From NCBI GenBank assembly GCA_902774655.1, contig CACYJD010000050.1, forward strand, positions 1 to 7,441: 7,441 nucleotides of DNA, read 5' to 3'. Position numbers and translations under genes: made by a program. Below the pieces are notes generated by a model. That model was not told the origin of the DNA and ran no database searches. It saw only the letters and a program-made list of their open reading frames with translations. Of this stretch, positions 1 through 6,140 are shown piece by piece (position 1 is the first letter of the stretch; each line of letters opens with the position of its first letter). The DNA comes from an uncultured Erysipelotrichaceae bacterium (GTDB lineage: Bacteria > Bacillota_I > Bacilli_A > RFN20 > CAG-826).

Positions 1-109
1 TGAGTGTGATGTCTGTTACGTGCACTACTGGTGTATCAGGTTGTTGGGTACAACCAGAAAGCAACATGCCTCCAACTAAAGCGGCAACAATGATTGTATA
101 TCTTTTCAT
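1..109 (-). CDS. Lipoprotein precursor, N-terminal 36 residues only (runs off the left edge)
   Basis: The ATG at 109 opens a frame with no stop to the window edge. The visible 36 residues begin MKRYTIIVAALVGG and form a signal peptide: a Lys/Arg start, a hydrophobic core, then the lipobox L-S-G-C with the lipidated cysteine at residue 20. Export and attachment to the outer face of the membrane follow from that motif. After the cysteine comes a short Gln/Pro/Thr linker and the sequence VHVTDITL. A V-x-x-I-x-L strand directly after a lipoprotein linker is how many bacterial Ig-like (BIG2-type) repeats begin, but too little is visible to claim that domain. An AAAGAGGT Shine-Dalgarno lies just upstream (about 114-121), and a good promoter sits at 164-192. 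The lipoprotein call is firm; the function is unknown. Confidence 0.85.
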   Translation of the reverse strand, partial: MKRYTIIVAALVGGMLLSGCTQQPDTPVVHVTDITL

Positions 110-163
110 TTTTTGACCTCTTTCTTTGTTTTTACCCTAGTTTTAAAAGGTAAAATTAAGGTG

Positions 164-192
164 ATTATAACCACAAGAAAAGAAGCAAGCAA
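164..192 (-). promoter_or_regulatory. Sigma-A type promoter for the left-edge lipoprotein gene
   Basis: Read on the minus strand there is TTGCTT (187-192), a 17-bp spacer, and a perfect TATAAT (164-169). This predicts a start near 157 and a 5' leader of about 48 nt. It indicates that the left-edge lipoprotein is transcribed on its own rather than by read-through from the alkylation-repair gene. Confidence 0.75.
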
Positions 193-210
193 TTAATTTT
201 TATTATATAC

Positions 211-251
211 ATAATAATGATAGATTACATAAAAAATCCTATCACTATTAT
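211..251 (-). terminator. Weak hairpin, possible terminator after the AlkD-like gene
   Basis: Positions 211-223 and 239-251 are complementary over 13 positions. As minus-strand RNA one pair is G-U. The loop is 15 nt and holds a run of six U. The stem is almost all A-U, and the bases after it on the minus strand are mixed A and T rather than a clean U-tract. It lies just past the stop codon at 259, where a terminator is expected, but it is not canonical and could simply be AT-rich symmetry. Confidence 0.3.
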
Positions 252-258
252 TTACATT

Positions 259-963
259 CTATTGAGGTGATTTAGTTTTGATATTGTCTCTTATTTTAAG
301 AGTTTTTAGGTAGTTTTTATGGTCATCACTTACACGATAAGAATCGACCGCTTTTTGAATAGTTTTATTGTGAATTGATGGGCTAAAATCCCTGTCCTCA
401 ATAACCTTGATAAAATCAGAATAATTCTTCGCTAAACCAGTTGCCAAATACCAGGCAATCATCATCTCGATGTAGTAATCGTCTAGTTTTATCTTTTTTA
501 CTTCTTCGATATGCTCTATAGAAAAATCTTCACCTAAGTAATAGCTCATCAAGCATTTAACAGCGTATCTGACTCGATAAATGTCATTACTTTTAAGCCA
601 AGAATAAATTACTGGTAGGAATTCATCCTTATGTTTATTTAAATGTTTATTACAAATTGCATCACATACCGCCCAATTGGTTACAAAGGGAAGGAATTTA
701 TCAACGAGTTCAATGAATTCTTTGTAATCTTTAATATTAGATAAAATAAGCGCGTGTAATATGTTTTCTTCGTGATATTTATGCGGTAAACACGCAAGAA
801 AGCCACTCTTTTTGGTTTCATCTAATTCTTTAGCGTATTTTTTAAGGATAGGAAGTCTCACCCCAATAAAAGATTCTTTATCAACGTTTGGAATTAGCGG
901 CAACGTAAAATCACGATATTTATCGTCTCGATTTGATAATAAAAATTCTTTTATCTCGTCCAT
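259..963 (-). CDS. DNA alkylation repair protein, AlkD-like (HEAT-like repeats)
   Basis: The 234-residue protein matches the all-helical AlkD-like DNA alkylation repair family. Family members remove bulky or cationic alkylated purines (N3- and N7-alkyl) from DNA in the cytoplasm. Hallmarks visible are FIGVRLPILKKYAKEL (residues 32-47), the helix around NWAVCD with W97 and D101 in the W-x3-D spacing of the Bacillus AlkD active site, an Arg-rich YRVRYAV helix (129-135) where AlkD carries its catalytic-site arginine, and W171 in MIAWYLA. The length suits the shorter Firmicutes branch. Substrate specificity of this branch is less certain than that of AlkD itself. The ATG lies 5 nt after the upstream esterase stop, and the only Shine-Dalgarno-like sequence (GAAAGG) is inside the esterase's last codons, so translation is probably coupled. 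The stop is TAG. Confidence 0.85.
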   Translation of the reverse strand: MDEIKEFLLSNRDDKYRDFTLPLIPNVDKESFIGVRLPILKKYAKELDETKKSGFLACLPHKYHEENILHALILSNIKDYKEFIELVDKFLPFVTNWAVCDAICNKHLNKHKDEFLPVIYSWLKSNDIYRVRYAVKCLMSYYLGEDFSIEHIEEVKKIKLDDYYIEMMIAWYLATGLAKNYSDFIKVIEDRDFSPSIHNKTIQKAVDSYRVSDDHKNYLKTLKIRDNIKTKSPQ

Positions 964-968
964 GTTTT

Positions 969-1703
969 TTAGAATAACCTTTCAAGAAAATGCGGCATTT
1001 GATATTTCCAACTTGGCCAATCATGCACACTATTATGATCCCAAAAATGAAACTCGATATTTATGCCTTTTTCATTAGCAATTCTTTGTAATTCATAATT
1101 AGACCCTAAAACTAGATATTCAAAGTCTCCTTGGCCCACTACAGAGATCATTTTCTTTTGATTATATATACCTATGTAATGATGATCATTAGGCATATTT
1201 CTTAAATAATGGGTTGGTGAATTATTATAGATATCCGAGTTCATGTATCCGAAATAATCTCCAATACTATATTCACCACTTAAAGATAAGAACCCTGAAA
1301 ATAAATCAGGTCTTCTTAAGAAATTGTTTGAAGCGTGTGTTCCTCCCATGCTCATTCCGATTAGAAATGGTTCACAATATCCGCCTTGTTTATCGTAAAT
1401 AAAAGGAAGCACCTCATTAATAATGTATTGATGATACATTTCCAATTTAAAGCCACATTGTGCCTTATCCCAACTCATTGAATTGACTGTCTCATCATCA
1501 TTAGAATCAACGCAGAAAAGTTTAATACGTCCACTTTCAATTAAGTTGGATAAAGTATCAATCATTCCGTGATTACTAAAGTCATCACTTTGTTTTCCTA
1601 AACAAGGAAACGCTAAAAGAGGAATACCGTAATGGCCATAAATTCTTATAGTCATATTTCGATTTAGTCTTTCGCTAAACCAACACGTTTCCTCGTATTT
1701 CAT
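969..1703 (-). CDS. Esterase family alpha/beta hydrolase
   Basis: The 244-residue protein resembles the putative esterase (esterase D type, PF00756-like) branch of alpha/beta hydrolases. The N-terminal part (residues 5-45) contains the WFSERLNRNM...YGHYGIPLLAFPC pattern usual for the family. The nucleophile elbow is G-M-S-M-G-G with Ser118. The likely catalytic histidine is H227 in the conserved HDW motif near the C-terminus, and the acid is probably D193 or E195 in GQGDFEY. There is no signal peptide or membrane segment, so it should act in the cytoplasm on an ester or thioester substrate that cannot be named. It starts 12 nt after the 508-residue lipoprotein's stop with no clear Shine-Dalgarno in the gap; a GAGGAAA lies farther up inside that gene. 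This ATG is preferred because the family's N-terminal motif begins right after it. Confidence 0.85.
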   Translation of the reverse strand: MKYEETCWFSERLNRNMTIRIYGHYGIPLLAFPCLGKQSDDFSNHGMIDTLSNLIESGRIKLFCVDSNDDETVNSMSWDKAQCGFKLEMYHQYIINEVLPFIYDKQGGYCEPFLIGMSMGGTHASNNFLRRPDLFSGFLSLSGEYSIGDYFGYMNSDIYNNSPTHYLRNMPNDHHYIGIYNQKKMISVVGQGDFEYLVLGSNYELQRIANEKGINIEFHFWDHNSVHDWPSWKYQMPHFLERLF

Positions 1704-1715
1704 AAATTTAAAGGT

Positions 1716-3242
1716 TTATTTACAAATTTCCTCAACAGTTAATTCTAAAACTTCAGAAATTTGAAATGCTGCATTAACATTTTCATAAAGTGGGTTATTA
1801 GCCCATTTTTCAATTTCTTTTGCAGATGAAATCTTATTAATCTTTTCGATGTCTTGTGTATCTCCGACGCAAAAGCTAATTAAGAATTGAGCAAGAGCGT
1901 CATAAACTTCCATCTCGATTCCATATTTGTCTAGTGCTACATCAATAATGTCTTGGAAAGTAAGTTCGGGGTAATCCTCTTCATAAAATTCGGCAAGACC
2001 CAAACACGCTGGATAATAATTGTTATCAATTACTGTTGTAACGTGCGAAACAGGATAAAAAGTGTAATATTTGAGGTTATTGAAATTTTCCATTGTTTCA
2101 CTATTATCGTAATAAACATCATTAATGTTCATACCATAAGCAATTTCCCCTAAGAATGGGATATGGTAATTAGAATTGTACCAGTTTGGTGTAAACACCA
2201 TAGATTGATAGTTACAAATAAAACTAGCAGGAACAATTAATCTTCCTCTGCCAGGATAAATATATAATGCTGAGCCACCTTCTACCTGACAAATCTCGAT
2301 TCCCGAAAAATCCCTTGAGTCATCACTGAAAAGATTTGTTCCATAAGAAGCACCAGGTACATGGTCAAATGTAGTGGAAAAGCATAAATCATCTTTAAAA
2401 GTAACAATTGTTAAGGTATCAATCCCGCCTTTGAAACCAGGTCTTGAACAGAAAATCACATAATCGACGTATGTAACTACATCATTTTCTCTTCTTATTG
2501 TAACGTACTCTTTTAAATAAGAATTGTATTGGTATCTATAGATAGTGCCTGTTATTTCTTTAAGTTGATTATCTTCATATTTCATTGAGTAATATCTGTC
2601 AAAGAATGTTTCAGCAACATCAGCGTCAAAATAACCTTCTTTAACAAATTGATTGGGAGATTCAACATATAATTCAATTGAATCATTAGACATTAGATAG
2701 TAGTAAGTGAGATTGTCATAACCCGCTATTGATTCATTATTTTCAATAAACTCTTGGGTTTTTTCTTGGTCAAAAGTAGCATATACGTATTGTTTGTTAG
2801 AATCATTTAAAGCAAAAGAACCAAACCTATTTTGTTCACTTAACTTTTCTACATTAGAAGTAACAATTTCGCTCACTTCGTGTATGAGTGTATTAAAATA
2901 CGATTCAAAATCTTTCACCATAGCCAGAGAGTTGTAATCTGCGGCGTAATCCTCTGTAACAACAAATGTTTCATCTTCTTCGTTAGTGCTTTGATGGTTC
3001 TTATGAGACTTTGTTACTTTCTTGTTAGAACTTCTCTCATACTTTTGAAGATTAAAAGCATTAACCAGGTCGATATCTTTGTTGTTTTTATTTATGGTGT
3101 TTAAAAAATCATTTTCAGATATATTAATAACTTTATAGTCTTTATCATCACCTGTAGGATCACCTTTAGGATTATCTGAATTGTTGCAGCTGAAAAGACT
3201 AAAAAGTAACGGTAATACAAGAATAATATTCTTTTTGTTCAT
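1716..3242 (-). CDS. Orphan lipoprotein of unknown function, 508 aa
   Basis: The N-terminus is a lipoprotein signal: Lys-rich start, hydrophobic residues 6-18, lipobox L-F-S-C with Cys19. An Asn/Asp/Gly/Lys linker follows (about 20-36). The mature part is rich in Tyr, Asn, Asp and Glu. It contains a polar Lys/Ser/His stretch at about 70-90, a long middle region (about 150-410) of apparent beta-rich, tyrosine-dense sequence, and a final helical-looking segment (about 428-508). Scattered cysteines (265, 287, 318, 343, 413, 458, 507) form no motif I know. I recognise no domain. It should be anchored to the outer face of the membrane. The ATG has a well-placed AGGAT Shine-Dalgarno. It is the first gene of a tight three-gene unit with the esterase and AlkD-like genes, so the three are probably co-transcribed. 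Confidence 0.8.
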   Translation of the reverse strand: MNKKNIILVLPLLFSLFSCNNSDNPKGDPTGDDKDYKVINISENDFLNTINKNNKDIDLVNAFNLQKYERSSNKKVTKSHKNHQSTNEEDETFVVTEDYAADYNSLAMVKDFESYFNTLIHEVSEIVTSNVEKLSEQNRFGSFALNDSNKQYVYATFDQEKTQEFIENNESIAGYDNLTYYYLMSNDSIELYVESPNQFVKEGYFDADVAETFFDRYYSMKYEDNQLKEITGTIYRYQYNSYLKEYVTIRRENDVVTYVDYVIFCSRPGFKGGIDTLTIVTFKDDLCFSTTFDHVPGASYGTNLFSDDSRDFSGIEICQVEGGSALYIYPGRGRLIVPASFICNYQSMVFTPNWYNSNYHIPFLGEIAYGMNINDVYYDNSETMENFNNLKYYTFYPVSHVTTVIDNNYYPACLGLAEFYEEDYPELTFQDIIDVALDKYGIEMEVYDALAQFLISFCVGDTQDIEKINKISSAKEIEKWANNPLYENVNAAFQISEVLELTVEEICK

Positions 3243-3281
3243 AAAAATATCCTATATAAATTTATAACATACTTTTATAAA

Positions 3282-3311
3282 CTTGTATTCTAATTAAAAT
3301 AATTAGGTCAA
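3282..3311 (-). promoter_or_regulatory. Possible promoter of the lipoprotein-esterase-AlkD unit
   Basis: On the minus strand TTGACC (3306-3311) is followed by an 18-bp spacer and TACAAG (3282-3287). The -35 is close to consensus and the -10 is poor. Two other TATAAA strings lie nearer the gene (3274-3279 and 3261-3266, the second in a TGTTATAAA extended -10 context), but the last would leave almost no leader ahead of the Shine-Dalgarno at 3251-3253. The 88-bp gap very likely holds a promoter; which hexamers are used is uncertain. Confidence 0.4.
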
Positions 3312-3330
3312 TTAAAAAGTGAGACAGTTT

Positions 3331-3867
3331 TTATAGAGTTATATAACCTCTCCACCCTCTATTTGAATAATAAGAATCCGCTCCATTATGGAAATAGAAG
3401 ACATGGCCATATCTTTTTTCACAAAAAATAGCTCCACCTTTTTCTCTAATAGAATCAGGAGTTTTAATCCAACTAGAAGAAGTTAAATCAAATTCTTCAA
3501 TTGTTTGCAATAATGTATAGATTTCTAAGTCCATTAAAAAGACATCGTGTTTTGTAGCTTCTTCTAACGCACTTGAAATAGGGGCATTTTTCTTTCTTCC
3601 AAGTCTTGCTTCTTTGTCATAGCAAAGACTTCTTCTTTCTTTTGGAGATTCTTTGGAGCAATCACAAATCAACAAAAGATTCTTTTGCTTATCATAAATA
3701 ACATCAGGTTCTCCGCCGGTTTCTTCCATATATTTAATTGAATTTGATATTTCAGGTTTATTTATTTTGAAAACAATATCATTCCAACTAACATCGATAT
3801 GTCTATTAGGGTGCTGATCAAATCTGTTCTTAAGTAATTCTAAAATTTCCATAATACAATAATACAT
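3331..3867 (-). CDS. DUF4256 family protein
   Basis: The 178-residue protein carries the DUF4256 signature along its whole length: TGGEPDV (50-56), DCSKESPKERRSLCYDKEA (69-87), SSSWIKTP (130-137), the GGA-x-FC segment, RYGHVFYFHNGADSYY (152-167) and RGWRG near the end. The family is widespread in bacteria and has no established function that I know of. Soluble and cytoplasmic by appearance: no signal peptide, no membrane helix. The start is ambiguous. ATG 3867 gives MYYCIMEILELL; ATG 3852 (residue 6) starts MEILELL, closer to where family similarity begins. Neither has a Shine-Dalgarno. The gene stands alone, between the terminator at 3927-3953 and the promoter region of the next unit, and I could not identify a convincing promoter for it. 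Confidence 0.9.
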   Translation of the reverse strand: MYYCIMEILELLKNRFDQHPNRHIDVSWNDIVFKINKPEISNSIKYMEETGGEPDVIYDKQKNLLLICDCSKESPKERRSLCYDKEARLGRKKNAPISSALEEATKHDVFLMDLEIYTLLQTIEEFDLTSSSWIKTPDSIREKGGAIFCEKRYGHVFYFHNGADSYYSNRGWRGYITL

Positions 3868-3926
3868 TGCTTGCGAATTTATCGAAATAAAAAGTCACTA
3901 CTATGTATGGAAACTGTCTAGTTTTT

Positions 3927-3953
3927 AAAAAAAGATCTGTAGAATGCAGATCT
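3927..3953 (-). terminator. Intrinsic terminator after the 381-aa lipoprotein gene
   Basis: On the minus strand a perfect 7-bp stem AGATCTG/CAGATCT (3947-3953 with 3933-3939), with a 7-nt loop, is followed at once by six T (3927-3932). It lies 22 bp past the stop codon at 3975, which separates this gene from the DUF4256 gene. Confidence 0.85.
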
Positions 3954-3974
3954 AATTTGTGTTTGATTTAAGTA

Positions 3975-5120
3975 TTAAGCTTCTGGTTCAAGGTCTACGG
4001 CGATGTATCCATTCTGCCCACTTGTTTGAGGTTTAAATACTCCATAAACATATAAGAGGTGACCCCATTCATCATCTTCCCAAGGATCATCTGGGAATGG
4101 GTCTGCAGGATTATATGCGACCGGATTGTAATTTCTATCTAATGAATAGTATTTAAACTCGCTTTCGTGACCTGCTAATGAGTTTTGATAGAAAACAAAG
4201 AATCTTTGTCCTGGCCACGCTTGCCATCTAAAGTAATATGTTTCTCCTGCTTCAAAATCAAATGTTATGCCCATTTGGTTATGAACTAGATATCCACCAA
4301 AGTGTCTATAACAATATGGACACATTCCGGCTTCGTTAATAACGTGATCTTCATAAATAGTGAAGCTTGGGTTCGTTTTTGCGTTTTTGGCTTCAATTTT
4401 TATGTATAAACATTCACCAAATCCGCATTTGAGAGAATCAAACTCTGATGTATAAGTTTCCCAGAAAACATCTTCGTATCTTAAAATACCGAAACTAAAT
4501 TCGTCTTCTTCTAAACCTACAAGATTCTCAAGTCTAATCTTGTGCCCCGAGTATTCCATTTTATAGGCATAATAGACAACATCTCCAGCCTCTTTTAATT
4601 GGTCTTTAATATCTACAACACATTTATATTCTTTATGTTCATAGTACCATTCTCCATCAGCTTGGACTTTGTTATCTGGATACATGAATTCACCATCTTT
4701 TTCACACACAGCAAAATCATTAAATTCATGTTCTCCTTTAGGAACAACCACATAGTGAGATGGTGAAGTATATATGGAATTATTAAATGTTACAGATGCT
4801 ATATATTCATCGATTCCATCTTCATAATGATCTGGTTCTTTAACGTGATTGATTTCAATCTCTTCATCATCGAGTTTTGCCTCAATTTTGTGATAGTGTT
4901 CATAGACTGAACATTTGAAAGTAGCAACCGCCCTTTGATTGTCCTCACTCCAAGACCATTCTGGATCACACCACATATGAACGTGCTCAGGAATAACCTC
5001 AGGTTCAGGTGTTGGTTCTTCTTTATGACAAGGATCTTGCTCTTTGTTGCCACAACCACTAGTACACCCTGAAATCATTAAGGCAATTAGTGAAATAGCT
5101 AAGAATCTAGATTTAAGCAT
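3975..5120 (-). CDS. Cysteine-containing surface lipoprotein of unknown function, 381 aa
   Basis: The signal peptide ends in the lipobox M-I-S-G-C with Cys19, followed by a Cys/Glu/Pro linker (C23, C31, a TPEPEVIPE stretch to about 45). Residues 48-140 read like one repeat of a type I associate with large surface proteins of gut Firmicutes: W-x-W-S-x-D, then A-V-A-T-F-x-C, a later Y-I-A-S-V-T-F-N-x-x-x-Y-T, and a closing G-x-H-x-F pattern with C139. A second cysteine motif, C267-P-Y-C270, follows H259 and resembles the H...C-x-x-C closings in such proteins; metal binding is possible but unproven. The C-terminal part (about 275-381) is aromatic-rich and probably beta-sandwich. ATG 5120 has a GAGGT Shine-Dalgarno at 5128-5132, 7 nt away. 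It is a single-gene unit, with the rpsR terminator before it and its own after. Ligand and role unknown. Confidence 0.8.
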   Translation of the reverse strand: MLKSRFLAISLIALMISGCTSGCGNKEQDPCHKEEPTPEPEVIPEHVHMWCDPEWSWSEDNQRAVATFKCSVYEHYHKIEAKLDDEEIEINHVKEPDHYEDGIDEYIASVTFNNSIYTSPSHYVVVPKGEHEFNDFAVCEKDGEFMYPDNKVQADGEWYYEHKEYKCVVDIKDQLKEAGDVVYYAYKMEYSGHKIRLENLVGLEEDEFSFGILRYEDVFWETYTSEFDSLKCGFGECLYIKIEAKNAKTNPSFTIYEDHVINEAGMCPYCYRHFGGYLVHNQMGITFDFEAGETYYFRWQAWPGQRFFVFYQNSLAGHESEFKYYSLDRNYNPVAYNPADPFPDDPWEDDEWGHLLYVYGVFKPQTSGQNGYIAVDLEPEA

Positions 5121-5147
5121 AAAATCTACCTCGCTTTCTTAAATTTA

Positions 5148-5184
5148 ATATTAACAACATGAACGCCACAAAAGTGCCACAAAA
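5148..5184 (-). promoter_or_regulatory. Candidate regulated promoter: 11-bp-spaced direct repeat plus extended -10
   Basis: On the minus strand TTTTGTGGC occurs twice, at 5176-5184 and 5165-5173, with an 11-bp period. Eleven bases downstream is TAATAT (5148-5153), preceded by TG one base away as in an extended -10. No good -35 hexamer is present; the repeat occupies that place. This arrangement is like activator-dependent promoters of OmpR/PhoB-type response regulators. The first copy overlaps the T-tract of the rpsR terminator, so part of the repeat may be coincidental. The promoter drives the 381-residue lipoprotein gene if real. Confidence 0.35.
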
Positions 5185-5208
5185 AAAGCCGCCCATAATG
5201 GACGACTT
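5181..5208 (-). terminator. Intrinsic terminator of the rpsF-ssb-rpsR cluster
   Basis: On the minus strand GTCGTCC (5200-5206) pairs with GGGCGGC (5188-5194) through a 5-nt loop. Two of the pairs are G-U. Two A-U pairs extend the base, and seven T follow (5181-5187). It lies about 18 bp after the rpsR stop, as expected for the end of this cluster. Confidence 0.85.
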
Positions 5209-5225
5209 GATTTGCGCTAATTTAA

Positions 5226-5435
5226 TTAGTCTTGTACGTATGGAAGTAAAGCCATATAACGTGCGTTCTTGATAGCTTTTGCTAATTCTCTTTGATATTT
5301 AGCAGAAGTACCTGTGGAATGACGTGAAGCAATCTTTCCAGTAGGAGTGATGAATTTCTTTAAGAGTTCAACATCCTTGTAATCGATATATTTGACTTTA
5401 TTCTTTGTGAAGTAACAAACCTTTTTGTGTGGTCT
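5226..5435 (-). pseudogene. rpsR: rpsR, 30S ribosomal protein S18, 5' end missing as read
   Basis: The minus-strand frame ending with TAA at 5226-5228 encodes 69 residues of unmistakable S18: RPHKKVCYF, then YIDYKDVELLKKFI, GTSAKYQRELAKAIKNAR and the end MALLPYVQD. S18 pairs with S6 on the small-subunit platform. The conserved core looks intact. The frame has no usable start: going upstream from Arg (5433-5435) there are only six more codons before an in-frame TAA at 5454-5456, and none is ATG, GTG or TTG. Usual S18 proteins have about 5-20 residues before this point. The missing part coincides with a missing ssb 3' end, so a short segment (ssb tail, gap, Shine-Dalgarno, rpsR start) seems absent. 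Because S18 is essential, an assembly or sequencing fault is more likely than a true pseudogene. Identity is certain; the state of the gene is not. Confidence 0.85.
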
Positions 5436-5830
5436 AACTCGAGGTTTTGGCTGTTATCCATTTGGACATCAGGTTCATAACCTACATTAGATTCAGTTCC
5501 TCTAGAACCTTTAGGTTCAAGGAATTGGACTGAGTCTGCTGAAACTTCAATTACTGTTGCATCTGTTCCATCTTTTCTTTTGTAGTTACGTTGAATGAGT
5601 CTACCATCAACTGCAACTAATGAGCCTTTACGGCAGAATTTAGCGACGTTATCAGCTTGGGCTCTCCAAATGGTAACGCCAATAAATAATGTTTGTTTTT
5701 GACCGTTGTCGTCACGTGTTGTTCTATCATCTACAGCAAGTGTAAATGAACAAACTGATACATCGCTTGGAGTTCTTCTTAATTCTGGATCACGAGTTAG
5801 GCGTCCAATTAAAACAATGCGATTGTACAT
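5360..5830 (-). CDS. ssb: Single-stranded DNA-binding protein, 3' end aberrant
   Basis: SSB binds single-stranded DNA during replication, repair and recombination. Residues 1-107 are a normal OB-fold: MYNRIVLIGRLTRDPELR, the SVCSFTLAV strand, TLFIGVTIW, the NVAKFCRKGSLVAVDGRLIQR core and SADSVQFLEPK. A short linker follows to about residue 133 (SQNLELD). The family then expects an acidic tip such as DDDLPF, which recruits partner proteins; here it is absent. Residues about 134-156 are rpsR sequence read in the wrong frame, so the natural protein is probably shorter or ends differently. The start is well supported: ATG at 5830 with AGGAG 8 nt before it and 16 nt after the rpsF stop, as in a normal rpsF-ssb-rpsR operon. 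Identification is certain; the C-terminal end as read should not be trusted. Confidence 0.93.
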   Translation of the reverse strand: MYNRIVLIGRLTRDPELRRTPSDVSVCSFTLAVDDRTTRDDNGQKQTLFIGVTIWRAQADNVAKFCRKGSLVAVDGRLIQRNYKRKDGTDATVIEVSADSVQFLEPKGSRGTESNVGYEPDVQMDNSQNLELDHTKRFVTSQRIKSNISITRMLNS

Positions 5831-5846
5831 AATTTAATCTCCTTTA

Positions 5847-6134
5847 TTAGTCTTGATCGTTGGTGATTAATTGACGAACGACATTACGATCAATCTTTGT
5901 TAAACGAACGAATTCGTCTAAAGCTGCTTTGTCACTTGTGACTTTGATAACAACATAATATCCTTTGAGTTCATCATCAATTGGATATGCAAAGTCGCGT
6001 AATCCCCATTCTTTGACATCGGTAACTTTACCGCCTGTGCTTGTAAGGATTGAGTGAAGCTTTTCAATTTCTGCCTTGCGGGCTTCTTCTTCAAGATTGG
6101 CCTTTAAGATGTACATAACTTCGTACTTTTTCAT
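5847..6134 (-). CDS. rpsF: 30S ribosomal protein S6
   Basis: The 95-residue protein has the S6 pattern throughout: MKKYEVMYILKANL at the start, the KLHSILTSTGGKVTDVKEWGLRDFAYPI segment, GYYVVIKV, and the basic helix near RLTKIDRNVVRQL. S6 binds 16S rRNA on the platform as a dimer with S18. The ATG at 6134 is chosen over a GTG three codons upstream (6143), because that GTG is part of the GGGAGGTG Shine-Dalgarno, and the ATG then sits at ideal distance and gives the usual family length. It is the first gene of the cluster with ssb and rpsR. A promoter (6209-6238) and a structured leader precede it, the position where S6:S18 feedback control acts in many bacteria. Confidence 0.95.
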   Translation of the reverse strand: MKKYEVMYILKANLEEEARKAEIEKLHSILTSTGGKVTDVKEWGLRDFAYPIDDELKGYYVVIKVTSDKAALDEFVRLTKIDRNVVRQLITNDQD

Positions 6135-6140
6135 ATTTAG

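Noticed and set aside
812..1078. Open frame on the plus strand spanning the AlkD-like and esterase genes
   Set aside because: It lies opposite two genes with strong family matches, has no recognisable product and no ribosome-binding site of note. Similar plus-strand frames at 1214-1402, 1953-2153 and 2880-3104 were rejected for the same reason.
3261..3266. TATAAA in an extended -10 context as the promoter of the 508-residue lipoprotein gene
   Set aside because: It would put the transcript start almost on the Shine-Dalgarno at 3251-3253, leaving no room for ribosome binding; an upstream -10 is more likely.
4799..5059. Second minus-strand frame inside the 381-residue lipoprotein gene
   Set aside because: Low-complexity translation in another frame of a gene with a clear signal peptide and Shine-Dalgarno; a shadow. 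The same applies to the frame at 6609-6842 inside lysS.
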